From Bacillota bacterium (GTDB lineage Bacteria; Armatimonadota; Hebobacteria; Hebobacterales; Hebobacteraceae), in the NCBI GenBank assembly GCA_030597345.1, contig JAUVSA010000002.1:1-25954 (forward strand): a DNA stretch of 25,954 bases, read 5' to 3'. Of this stretch, positions 1 to 6,812 are shown piece after piece. Position numbers and translations under genes: made by a program. The notes under the pieces are model-generated. The model was given only the letters and a program-made list of their open reading frames with translations, was not told the DNA's origin and did not search any database. Positions within the stretch are counted from its first letter, which is position 1. The number at the start of each line of letters is the position of its first letter.

Positions 1-456
1 ACCGTCATTGGTTTCAGGTTTCACACATTTCACGGAAGTCCCCCCATCTGCGGCGCTACCCAGTGGTCGAGGCTCTACCAGGTCACGTGCAGCGGCTAGG
101 CCCGGCTAACACACCCGGAGTACCCAGGTTCGGCCTCTACCGACGGCGAGCCTCCCAGGCGATGGAATTTCAGTCCGCCTCGGACGCCTAGCGCTCGGCA
201 TCGCCCCACCGGTCGATCTCCTCCCAGGGAAGCCGTGGCCAATAGTGGCTAGGTCGCCTGCGACCGCCACGGCGGTCGGCGAAGATGACGTAGGGCGACC
301 CCCCGGGTATCGGATGACTGATGCTAGGCCGGCGGAAGCAGGTCCTTGGGGAAAGGCGCTGCGTAGTCTGTGATCCCGATCATCTCATCGCGGGTGGCGG
401 CCGCGTGAGTGCTGGCCCTTGCTTGTTCGTACCAGCTCGCAGCCACCGCCGGACCC
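1..456. other. Region without a supportable gene
   Basis: No convincing coding region is visible downstream of the permease stop. A short open stretch on the minus strand ends at a TAG at 188-190 and reads ...YWPRLPWEEIDRWGDAER, but it has no credible start and I recognise no family. A perfect short inverted repeat (CGACCGCC / GGCGGTCG, 261-268 and 271-278) could form a hairpin below the metal-transport operon, but no T-run follows it on the minus strand. The ABC ATPase gene that normally accompanies such a permease is not here. Confidence 0.5.
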
Positions 457-1833
457 TCAGCCCGACGGCTCTGGGGTGAGGCCGAACTCAGCACGCACGC
501 CGGCGGCTGCCTGCTGGTTGGCCGGGTGGTCGAAGGGCTCGGCGATGTCGAGGCCGCTCGGGTGAGAGAGGATGGCATCGAGCGCGTCCACGGCGGTCTG
601 CGCGAAGAAGAGAGGCGGGTCGGTCGCCAGGAAGCGGAGGGCGAGGGCGGCGCCTTGGGCGGGATCGAGCTCGAGGGCACGCGTCACGATAGCGACGCGA
701 TCCGCAGGGCCGGGGTGGTGGGCGAAGAGAGTGCGCAGCGCGTCGACGTCGGATGCGCCGGCGAGTGTCTCCGCGAGTGATTCTCCCGCGAGTCCGGCTT
801 CCATCTGCGCCTCCGCCTCCTCCAGGTGCGAGCCGGAGGCGTGAGTATCGGATTCGTCGTGAGGCGCGAGGCCGTGGGAGTGGGCGTGGGCATGGCCCTG
901 ATGTCCGAAGCAAGTCCCGAGCGCGCGGCCGCCCAGGAAGAGGAGCGCGGCGGCGAGCGCGAAGGCGAGGGCCGTGAGGCCGGTGTTTCTGAGGGCCCTG
1001 GCGCGGTCGGGCGCGCGCAGGATGTGGATCACCGCCGAGACCAGGACCAGGGCCACCGCATAGGCGCCGATCACGACGGGACCGGAGGAGAGGTCGGCGA
1101 GGTAGGAAACGATCAGGCCCGATATGGTGGCGGCAATGCCGAGGGCCCAGCCGAAGAGGAGCTGGTAGAGAAGGCGGTCGGTGATGAGGACGGCCATCAC
1201 CGCGGGAGCAACGAGGAAGACGAAGACGAGGAGGACGCCCGCGCTTCCAACCGAGACGGTGATGACGAAGCCGAAGGAGAGGTAGAAGAGGAAGTCCCAG
1301 AGGCGGACGTTGACGCCGGATGCTTGGGCCTGGCTCGCGTTCTCCGAGATCATCAGGAAGGGCCGGCGACAGAGGAAGTGAAAGAGGCCGATGGCACCGT
1401 AGACGGCCGCGACGGTGGCGACGGTCTGCCACTTGACCCAGAGGATGGAGCCGGTGAGGATGTCCTTGATGTGCTCGGCGCCGTGGGGGGCTTTGTCGAT
1501 GAGGATGATAGCGAGGGCGGCGGCGATGGCATAGACGAGGCCGATGACGGCCTCCTGGGGGACGCGACTCTCGCGGGTGCGGGAGAGTGTGAAGACGACG
1601 GCGGCAATGGCAGTCACGGCAAGCGAGAACCAGTAGGAGGCCTGAGTGTGCAAGGGGATGCCGAGGAGGAGGGCGATGAGCGCGCCGAGGGCAGCGATCT
1701 GGGCGAGCGCGAGATCGACGAAGATTATCTCGCGCTTGATGACGTGTATGCCGAGGTAGGAGAGCATCGCCACCATGAGCACGCAGAGGCAGAAGGCTGG
1801 GAGCATGAGTTGAAGGGCCGATCCGAAGTTCAT
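457..1833 (-). CDS. ZnuB/TroC-type metal ABC transporter permease with His-rich C-terminal extension
   Basis: This is the inner-membrane permease of a cluster A-I (Zn/Mn/Fe) ABC importer. Residues 1-275 are a chain of hydrophobic segments typical of the ABC-3 family, with family-like stretches such as FVDLALAQIAALG and SAGVLLVFVFLVAPA. The family is usually 260-300 residues; this protein is 458. A last hydrophobic segment (about 285-305) is followed by a His-rich stretch (about 311-336, GHAHAHSHGLAPHDESDTH) and then about 120 residues of soluble Ala/Leu-rich sequence. I chose the ATG at 1833 because GTGAGG lies at good distance; the ATG at 1842 abuts that ribosome site, and starts further upstream run into the preceding gene. 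It is the last gene of its operon, 85 nt after the binding protein. The metal (zinc or another divalent ion) cannot be settled from sequence. No ATPase gene is adjacent. Confidence 0.9.
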   Translation of the reverse strand: MNFGSALQLMLPAFCLCVLMVAMLSYLGIHVIKREIIFVDLALAQIAALGALIALLLGIPLHTQASYWFSLAVTAIAAVVFTLSRTRESRVPQEAVIGLVYAIAAALAIILIDKAPHGAEHIKDILTGSILWVKWQTVATVAAVYGAIGLFHFLCRRPFLMISENASQAQASGVNVRLWDFLFYLSFGFVITVSVGSAGVLLVFVFLVAPAVMAVLITDRLLYQLLFGWALGIAATISGLIVSYLADLSSGPVVIGAYAVALVLVSAVIHILRAPDRARALRNTGLTALAFALAAALLFLGGRALGTCFGHQGHAHAHSHGLAPHDESDTHASGSHLEEAEAQMEAGLAGESLAETLAGASDVDALRTLFAHHPGPADRVAIVTRALELDPAQGAALALRFLATDPPLFFAQTAVDALDAILSHPSGLDIAEPFDHPANQQAAAGVRAEFGLTPEPSG

Positions 1834-1865
1834 TTGGGTCATCCTCACTAGGTCATGGCGCTGGG

Positions 1866-1903
1866 GAGTGGGGAGACCGAGAGGAGGCCCGGGCTCCCCA
1901 CTC
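1866..1903 (-). repeat. Intercistronic hairpin between binding-protein and permease genes
   Basis: The 85-nt gap contains a perfect 10-bp inverted repeat, GAGTGGGGAG (1866-1875) and CTCCCCACTC (1894-1903), around an 18-nt loop. On the minus-strand transcript it would form a GC-rich stem between the two cistrons. No U-run follows, so it looks more like an mRNA-stability or differential-expression element than an intrinsic terminator. This is inference from symmetry only. Confidence 0.55.
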
Positions 1904-1918
1904 TGTGGAGCAGACGGG

Positions 1919-2974
1919 CTAGGTGTCCAGGATGCCGGCGCGCTGCGCGGCGTCGAGCAGTCTCTGGAGCCATAGGTCGAAGAGCTGTACGTAGTCCTCG
2001 ACTCCCGGCTCGCCGCCGACGTACAGAGGCACGATGACGGCGAAGGCGTCAACCTTTGCGGCGACGCTCCTCACTTGTCCCTCGTCGAAGTAGTTGGCGG
2101 CGAGGATGAGGCGGATTTCTCGATCTCGCATCAGTTGGACAAGTTCGGCCACGTGTCTGGCCGACGGCGGGATCCCGGGCTTGGGCTCGACGGTGCCGGC
2201 CTCCTCGAGGCCGAAGAGGTGGATGAAGTAGACCCAGTTCTTGTGGTAGGTGACGATGGGGGTGCCGCGCAGCGGGAGCATCTGCTTCATCCAGCCCCCC
2301 AAGTGGTTGATGAGGGGCTCACCCTGGAACCTGTTGGCCTCGAGAAAGGGGATGAGTCGGCCCTTCTCGGCGAGGTCGCAGAGGGTTGGGCCGCCAAGCA
2401 TCTCAACCAAGTCTTCGCCGAAGAGGTGAGTGTCGAGCCGGCGCTCGAGGGCCTGGAGGTTGCGCTGGTAGAGGGCCTTGCCGGAGGGGTCATTCTTAAT
2501 CAGGCCAGCGGCGATGTTACGGGCGGCGACTCTGATGTTGAGGGGGCTGGTGGTGACGTGGGGATTGCCGTAGATATGGAGGCCTCCTTCGATGCGGGAC
2601 ATGACCTTCGGTTTCTCCAGGAGGTTCATGCCGTGGGCGGCAGCGACGTAGCCCGGCTGGCCGCTCCGGACGCGGGTGTTGCCGGATTTGTCTACGACCG
2701 TGGGAAGCCACATTTCGAGGTCCAGACCTGTGTCCACGAGAACATCGGCATTTCGGACCAGGTTGACGAAGGACGGTTTGGGCCGGATGAAGTGGGCATC
2801 CTGATCGCCGCGCACAATGGTCTCGACCGAGACGCGCTCTCCGCCGATGGCACTGGCGAGCACGGCGTAGTCCGGCAGGGTGGCGACGACGCGCAGGCGA
2901 GGCGCGGCATGGGCCGGACCCGAGGGCAGCAGAATCGTGATGAGCAAGCCGAGTATGGTGGCTGTCCGCTTCAT
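1919..2974 (-). CDS. ZnuA/TroA-type metal-binding periplasmic protein
   Basis: This is a cluster A-I solute-binding protein that would deliver a divalent metal to the downstream permease. An N-terminal signal peptide (residues 1-23, MKRTATILGLLITILLPSG then AHA) leads into the characteristic LRVVATLPDYAVLASAIGGE opening. Probable metal ligands sit where the family has them: His61 in DAHFIRPKPS, His139 in GNPHVTTSP, His244 in TYHKNWVYF, and an acidic residue around 297-298 in ANYFDEGQ. There is no His-rich loop of the kind seen in many ZnuA proteins. The ATG at 2974 is preceded by AAGGAG at 9 nt. The gene begins 21 nt after the outer-membrane barrel gene and precedes the permease. Zinc is the likeliest substrate given three His ligands, but Mn or Fe cannot be excluded. 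Confidence 0.9.
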   Translation of the reverse strand: MKRTATILGLLITILLPSGPAHAAPRLRVVATLPDYAVLASAIGGERVSVETIVRGDQDAHFIRPKPSFVNLVRNADVLVDTGLDLEMWLPTVVDKSGNTRVRSGQPGYVAAAHGMNLLEKPKVMSRIEGGLHIYGNPHVTTSPLNIRVAARNIAAGLIKNDPSGKALYQRNLQALERRLDTHLFGEDLVEMLGGPTLCDLAEKGRLIPFLEANRFQGEPLINHLGGWMKQMLPLRGTPIVTYHKNWVYFIHLFGLEEAGTVEPKPGIPPSARHVAELVQLMRDREIRLILAANYFDEGQVRSVAAKVDAFAVIVPLYVGGEPGVEDYVQLFDLWLQRLLDAAQRAGILDT

Positions 2975-2995
2975 GGGAGTGAACTCCTTCCCGTA

Positions 2996-4417
2996 TCAGT
3001 AGCGCTCGTGTTTGTGTGGGCCGGCGGCGAAGATGCACTGAAGTGATATGGTGTCTTCGTCCGGACCCATGTGGCGATTGCTGAGGTGATCCCATTCCAG
3101 ACGCCAGTGCACCCAGGGGCTCTGGTACCAGGTAACGTAGGGGGCGAACATCCACTGGTGGGCGCCGGATTCAGTGACGGCGAGAGGGGAGAGGGATAGC
3201 CCGGGGAGGTCGGCGTAGGGCTTGACGTCTGGCTCGTAGTAGTCCACACGGATCCCGGCGTCGAGCGTGCGAGAGAGCTTGCGCTGGAAGTACGAGTAGG
3301 CGCCCCAGGCGCGAATCGTGTCCGCACCCGAACTGTCCGGAGCGACAAGGTCTCGATTGAGCCAGTATGCCTCGGTGCGCCAGACCCAGTTCTTATAGCG
3401 CATCTCCCCAGTGGGCTCCCAGAGAAGAGTTAGATCTGCGCCCAGGACGGTGGTCCAGAGGTTCCGCGGCTGGGAGAGCCACTGCTCGGCGGGGCCGAGC
3501 ACCTGCCAGGTGTCATTCCTCCCGGCGAGGCCGGTGAGGCCGAACTCGAGGTAGGTGTCCTTGGAGAGGTCGCGATAGTTCTTGTAGTGGGCGAGAATGC
3601 TGGGCATGTTTCGGGTGTTGGCGCCGAAGAGGCGTGGGTTCTCGCCGTTGGTCACCTGGAGGGTGAGCTCCTGGGAGGCGCCTGCGAGAGGAGACATCTG
3701 CCAGTCGAGGGAGGCCCCGGTCTGGTTGAGGCCGCCCGGGCCGAAGATCTGACGGAGTGGGAGGGGAAAGTCCAGTTGGTCGAGGCCATGCTTATGCCAG
3801 CGGTTGACGACGCCGAACTGCTGGCGGAACTTACCGAGCGTCAGGTTGAGGTTCTCTCGCAACCCGTAGCGAGTGAAGTAGGCCTCGCCGATGGAGGCAC
3901 TGCCTTCAGTGACGGGGACGGCCGCCTTGAAGCGCGAGTACGGGTCGAGGTAGGACTCCAAGTGGATGCCCAGAGTGCGCACCGTGTTGTCGAGGTGCTT
4001 GGTGACGCCGCCGCTTCGATAGGAAGAGATGAAGTCGCCGGTGACGCTGATCTCGGGATTGAGGGCCTGGAGGCCGAGCGCGCCGGAGGTGAAGCTGACT
4101 TCCTCGGCCGAGCGCGCCGGGGCCGCTTCGCCCGCGGCCTCGCGTAGGGCCGCCGCGCGGAGGGCCGCGAGACCCTCCTCGGTCTCCGCGGGTCCTTCCG
4201 GTTCGTCTGGCTTGGCCTCGAGTTGCCGGAGCCGCTGTTTGAGTTGTGCGACTTCCGCCTGGAGTTCGGCCAGGCGAGCGTTGACCGCGGCCAGCTCCTG
4301 CCCCAGCTCCACAGCGGCTGGGCCGGCCGGGATGTCCACGGGAGCACTCTCGGACGTCTCACACTGTCCGGGAACAGGGATAACAAGCAGCACGAGAAGC
4401 AAACAAGCAAAACGCAT
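2996..4417 (-). CDS. Outer-membrane porin-like beta-barrel protein of the metal operon
   Basis: A 473-residue exported protein. Residues 1-19 form a signal peptide (MRFACLLLVLLVIPVPGQC). Residues about 32-72 are a heptad-like coiled coil (VELGQELAAVNARLAELQAE and following), as in trimeric porins with an N-terminal periplasmic stalk. From about 110 onward the sequence alternates aromatic and polar residues in beta-strand fashion (for example YLEFGLTGLAG, YKNWVWRTEAYWLN, WMFAPYVTWYQ), consistent with an OprO/P-like barrel. The C-terminus ends PHKHERY rather than the usual terminal Phe, so two His sit near the end. The start ATG at 4417 has GGAGGAG 6 nt upstream. Co-transcription with ZnuA/ZnuB-like genes suggests passage of metal ions across the outer membrane. 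The exact porin family is uncertain. Confidence 0.8.
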   Translation of the reverse strand: MRFACLLLVLLVIPVPGQCETSESAPVDIPAGPAAVELGQELAAVNARLAELQAEVAQLKQRLRQLEAKPDEPEGPAETEEGLAALRAAALREAAGEAAPARSAEEVSFTSGALGLQALNPEISVTGDFISSYRSGGVTKHLDNTVRTLGIHLESYLDPYSRFKAAVPVTEGSASIGEAYFTRYGLRENLNLTLGKFRQQFGVVNRWHKHGLDQLDFPLPLRQIFGPGGLNQTGASLDWQMSPLAGASQELTLQVTNGENPRLFGANTRNMPSILAHYKNYRDLSKDTYLEFGLTGLAGRNDTWQVLGPAEQWLSQPRNLWTTVLGADLTLLWEPTGEMRYKNWVWRTEAYWLNRDLVAPDSSGADTIRAWGAYSYFQRKLSRTLDAGIRVDYYEPDVKPYADLPGLSLSPLAVTESGAHQWMFAPYVTWYQSPWVHWRLEWDHLSNRHMGPDEDTISLQCIFAAGPHKHERY

Positions 4418-4518
4418 AGAGATCTCCTCCCAAGGGATGGGTCACAGTCTGGGTGATGGGCCAAACATGCGCGCTGAACTGCGTGGAGGTGCTTCGAGCA
4501 GTTAGAGATTGCCGGGGG

Positions 4519-4920
4519 TCAGACGAGGGGCGGTGCGCGGGGGTCGAATGTGTGGACCTGAGTAGATGGCAGAATGGCAGCCTGAACTACCGGCGAGTGA
4601 GAGCGAGGGCGAGCATGCACAAGCGCGGGCGCAGCAGCGGGATACGTATTCGAGTGTAACTGCCAAAGGCAAGCGGCACAGTCGCTGTTCTCCGCATTGT
4701 CGGCCACTGCCAGGTAGACTTCCGAGCCCATGGCAGACAGGCTGCCCGCGAATGCCAGTCTCGGTGTATGGCTGTGCCTCCCCCCGTTAGTCGCGGACAA
4801 GAACAACCAAGGGACGAGGCAGAGCAAAACAGTCCACCTCGCGCCGCGGCTGACCAGGGCTTCGCTGTGTCGCTTCCGCTTCACTTCACATACTCGGCCA
4901 ACAACGTGCCTGATACACAT
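4519..4920 (-). CDS. Small membrane-anchored His/Cys protein (DUF2946-like)
   Basis: A 133-residue protein heading the metal-uptake operon. A basic N-terminus precedes one hydrophobic segment (about 29-43, WTVLLCLVPWLFLSA), then GRHSHTP, a CAAC pair (about residues 81-84, DCAACLWQLHSNT), and a C-terminal RAPP motif. This layout recalls small DUF2946-type proteins often found beside metal transport genes; the assignment rests on pattern only. The ATG at 4920 lacks a clear Shine-Dalgarno sequence, so an internal start (for example the GTG coding for Val in EVKRKRH) is possible. A strong promoter with a palindromic operator lies immediately upstream. The gene ends 101 nt before the porin-like gene. 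It may bind or sense a soft or borderline metal at the membrane surface. Confidence 0.6.
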   Translation of the reverse strand: MCIRHVVGRVCEVKRKRHSEALVSRGARWTVLLCLVPWLFLSATNGGRHSHTPRLAFAGSLSAMGSEVYLAVADNAENSDCAACLWQLHSNTYPAAAPALVHARPRSHSPVVQAAILPSTQVHTFDPRAPPLV

Positions 4921-4930
4921 CTAGGCATGA

Positions 4931-4945
4931 GATGTAACTTACATC
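4931..4945 (-). promoter_or_regulatory. 15-bp palindromic operator at the metal-operon promoter
   Basis: GATGTAACTTACATC is a perfect odd-centred palindrome (centre 4938). It begins two bases past the -10 hexamer and covers the predicted transcription start, a classical repressor position. Its 11-bp core TGTAA-N-TTACA recurs at 14379-14389 over the mrp promoter. A Zur/Fur-type regulator or the PadR protein encoded at 14449-14889 are the candidate binders. Confidence 0.7.
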
Positions 4946-4947
4946 CA

Positions 4948-4976
4948 ATTCTACCTGGCGAGCCCGATCAAGTCAA
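4948..4976 (-). promoter_or_regulatory. Sigma-70 promoter of the metal-uptake operon
   Basis: Read on the minus strand, TTGACT (4976-4971) and TAGAAT (4953-4948) are separated by exactly 17 nt, matching the sigma-70 consensus at 5 of 6 positions in each hexamer. The predicted start point is near 4941, inside the palindromic operator. Confidence 0.75.
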
Positions 4977-4998
4977 GAGAACATGCCCTGTTGCCACC

Positions 4999-5010
4999 GG
5001 ATGCGCATCC
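4999..5010. repeat. Perfect 12-bp palindrome GGATGCGCATCC, copy 1
   Basis: This palindrome is centred about 63 nt upstream of the predicted start point of the metal operon, a typical activator position. An identical 12-mer occurs at 10636-10647. A DNA-binding site is inferred from symmetry, position and repetition only. Confidence 0.4.
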
Positions 5011-5060
5011 CTTCACCTGCCTGACCAACGCTAAGGAGTCACACCCTGCCCTGTTGGCTG

Positions 5061-5813
5061 CTAGGTCGCCGCCAGGCAGAGCCGGCGGATGTCGCAGAGG
5101 TGACAGACCGCGGCGGCGGTTACGCCGTAGAGGATGAGGGGAACTCCCGACGCGCGGGCGAGGCGGAGGATATCATCGAGCGTTCCATTCGCAGCAACAC
5201 TGCCAGTAGCCAAGACGAGGCCGCTCGATCGGACCAGGTCCTCTGTGCGGGTATCGCCGTCCCAGATGCAGACGCCGTTGACTTCGCGACCCACGTTCTC
5301 ATGGGCGAAGTCGGTGACGCGGACGCGATCCGGGCCGAAGTACCGGACGAGCCCGGCGAGGAGTCCTGGCTGGTAGCCAACTTGTCCGACGGCAATGGCG
5401 CCGAACTCCCGACGGAGCTGCGCGGCCATCTCTTGTCCACAGCGTTCGATGTCTTGGTCGCGGCAGTGGACGGTACGGTCGATCCGACCGAGTGACCGAA
5501 GCACTGCATTCATGGCGGCAGCGAGAATCGCTCGCCGGGCGTCACTATCGGGGGGCAGCGCCAGCAGATCCTGCAGAGTTCCCTCCCAGGGTGCAGGCGC
5601 GCTGGTGAAGGCGTGGCCCCTGGCCCCCTCGAACTCGGCCTCGATCATGACTTCCTTTCCACGGAGGATGGGGAGGTCGTCATAGTGGGGCTTGCCAATG
5701 GCCTCTTCGGTGGAGAGAGCGCGGGTGGAGATGCGGATCGGCAGTGCGGCAAGGCGCTCTTGCGCCACGAGGGCCGCGAACGCTTCCCGCGCGCGAAGTA
5801 AGACGCTGCTCAT
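5061..5813 (-). CDS. DUF364/DUF4213 putative heavy-metal-chelation protein
   Basis: A 250-residue protein of the DUF364 family (annotated in Pfam as putative heavy-metal chelation) with a DUF4213-like N-terminal half. Family-like blocks seen are KPHYDDLPILRGKEVMIEAEF, the GHAFTS segment, NAVLRSLGRIDRTVHCRD, and the C-terminal Rossmann-like VLATGSVAANGTLDDILRLA. The C-terminus carries CHLCDIRRLC, a compact Cys/His cluster that could be a metal site. The start overlaps the stop of the preceding DUF364 gene by 4 nt (ATGA), so translation is probably coupled. DUF364 genes are recurrently found near molybdenum and iron transport or cofactor genes, which fits this neighbourhood, but no biochemical activity is established that I can cite. 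Confidence 0.85.
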   Translation of the reverse strand: MSSVLLRAREAFAALVAQERLAALPIRISTRALSTEEAIGKPHYDDLPILRGKEVMIEAEFEGARGHAFTSAPAPWEGTLQDLLALPPDSDARRAILAAAMNAVLRSLGRIDRTVHCRDQDIERCGQEMAAQLRREFGAIAVGQVGYQPGLLAGLVRYFGPDRVRVTDFAHENVGREVNGVCIWDGDTRTEDLVRSSGLVLATGSVAANGTLDDILRLARASGVPLILYGVTAAAVCHLCDIRRLCLAAT

Positions 5814-6670
5814 TCCTCTCTCTCCTCCGGGGTGGGTCGGCCGTCCAGCGGCGCCGGATGGCGATCAGGCTGGCCGCGAACCGACACGCACAGCTTCCGC
5901 ACCACTGGTCCGAACTGCCGGGTACTTCCACCCTCACTTACTATCCTCAGCATTCCTTGGCCGTCTGTCACCTCTACTCCCGCCAGCAGCGTGACTGCCG
6001 TCCGGGCGAAGACCTGAGGAACCATGGGCGTGGAAGGGCCGAGCAGGACGACGTCTCGCGCTGAGTGACAGAGGGCCAGCAGTCCGTCGAGCGTGTGATT
6101 GATGATCGCGGTGGCGGAGATGAGAGCGACATCGCACTCGGGCAGCACGGCAGCGGCGTCCTCTGGCGGACGGACCCTGGGGTCCTGGATGGGCTTGATC
6201 TCAAGTATGTCGAGATGGGCGCCCGTCTTCCGGAGCCACGGAAGCAGGGGCGCGAAGTAGCCGATCATGGCGACGCGGTCGGAGGGACTGATCGGTAGCA
6301 GGTCGCGGATGTCGCCGACCTCATCTGGGCGCTGTGTGCCGGTCGCCGCAGCATTGAGAGTGGCCAGGCCGACAGAGGCCTCAGTGGGATCGCGGGACAG
6401 AACCCACCGGGCGACCTCCTCGGCCGGAGTTCCGGCGAGTTGACCGGCGCCGCGCAGCGGCCGGCAGGGGCCGCCGCTTGGCTGGGTGAGGAGGTGAGCG
6501 ACTCCGGTTGCCCCATCGGCGAAACGAACCGCGGTGTAGAGTAGACCGAGGCGGAGGTCGGCGACCGAGCGGGCCCTGAGGGACGGCCCCAGGTACTGCA
6601 GCAGGCGCTCTGGGATGCTGGCTGCGCGTGGTGGCACGCGGTGCTCCCGTGATGACTTTCTAGAGCGCAT
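5810..6670 (-). CDS. DUF364-family protein, second copy
   Basis: A 286-residue paralogue of the following gene. The C-terminal half has the clearest DUF364 signature: MIGYFAPLLPWLRKTGAHL, then ECDVALISATAIINHTLDGL, then VVLLGPSTPMVPQVF and LAGVEVTD. The N-terminal half is shorter and less conserved. I chose the ATG at 6670 because GAGGG lies 7 nt upstream; an in-frame ATG at 6715 would add 15 residues without a ribosome site. The ribosome site and start codon lie within a set of complementary segments (6665-6806) that could hide them. Tandem DUF364 genes with different Cys content suggest two subunits or two metal specificities; this is inference. Confidence 0.8.
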   Translation of the reverse strand: MRSRKSSREHRVPPRAASIPERLLQYLGPSLRARSVADLRLGLLYTAVRFADGATGVAHLLTQPSGGPCRPLRGAGQLAGTPAEEVARWVLSRDPTEASVGLATLNAAATGTQRPDEVGDIRDLLPISPSDRVAMIGYFAPLLPWLRKTGAHLDILEIKPIQDPRVRPPEDAAAVLPECDVALISATAIINHTLDGLLALCHSARDVVLLGPSTPMVPQVFARTAVTLLAGVEVTDGQGMLRIVSEGGSTRQFGPVVRKLCVSVRGQPDRHPAPLDGRPTPEEREE

Positions 6671-6806
6671 TTCATAACCCTCACTCGCCTGGCTGTTCGT
6701 TAGAGACGCTGGCATGAAATGCGCCTGCTGGAGCCTGGCGGCTTGTGCTGCTGCTTCATAACCTCAGACAGCACAAGCTGCCAGACTCCACATGGAGGTT
6801 ATGAAA
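6665..6806 (-). promoter_or_regulatory. Intercistronic RNA structure upstream of the DUF364 pair
   Basis: On the minus-strand transcript three elements are visible. First, a 21-bp stem (arms 6789-6769 and 6750-6730; one G.U pair and one A.C mismatch) closes an 18-nt loop. Second, TTCATAACCTC at 6805-6795 is perfectly complementary to GAGGTTATGAA in that loop (6765-6755) and nearly complementary to the DUF364 ribosome-site region GAGGGTTATGAA (6682-6671). Third, GCGCATTTCAT (6724-6714) pairs perfectly with ATGAAATGCGC (6675-6665), which contains the start codon. These allow mutually exclusive folds that expose or hide the start. No U-run follows the large stem, so it is not a standard terminator. 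Confidence 0.6.
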
Positions 6807-6812
6807 CATCTT

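Noticed and set aside
261..278. Short hairpin near the left edge as operon terminator
   Set aside because: It has only 7-8 bp of stem, lies about 180 nt beyond the permease stop, and has no T-run.
826..1851. Long plus-strand open frame of 341 codons
   Set aside because: It lies antisense to the ABC permease, is rich in Glu, Gly, Asp and Arg as expected for the mirror of GC-rich codons, and shows no domain pattern.
1834..2052. Upstream extension of the permease frame by 73 codons
   Set aside because: It would overlap the ZnuA-like gene by 134 nt, reads as low-complexity Ser/Pro sequence, and ignores the GTGAGG ribosome site before the ATG at 1833.
2075..3046. Long plus-strand open frame of 323 codons
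   Set aside because: It is the shadow of the ZnuA-like gene, whose ligands and signal peptide are unmistakable on the minus strand.
6730..6789. Intrinsic terminator after the ferredoxin-ATPase gene
   Set aside because: The stem is long and stable but no U-run follows on the minus strand, and the loop complementarity points to regulation rather than termination.
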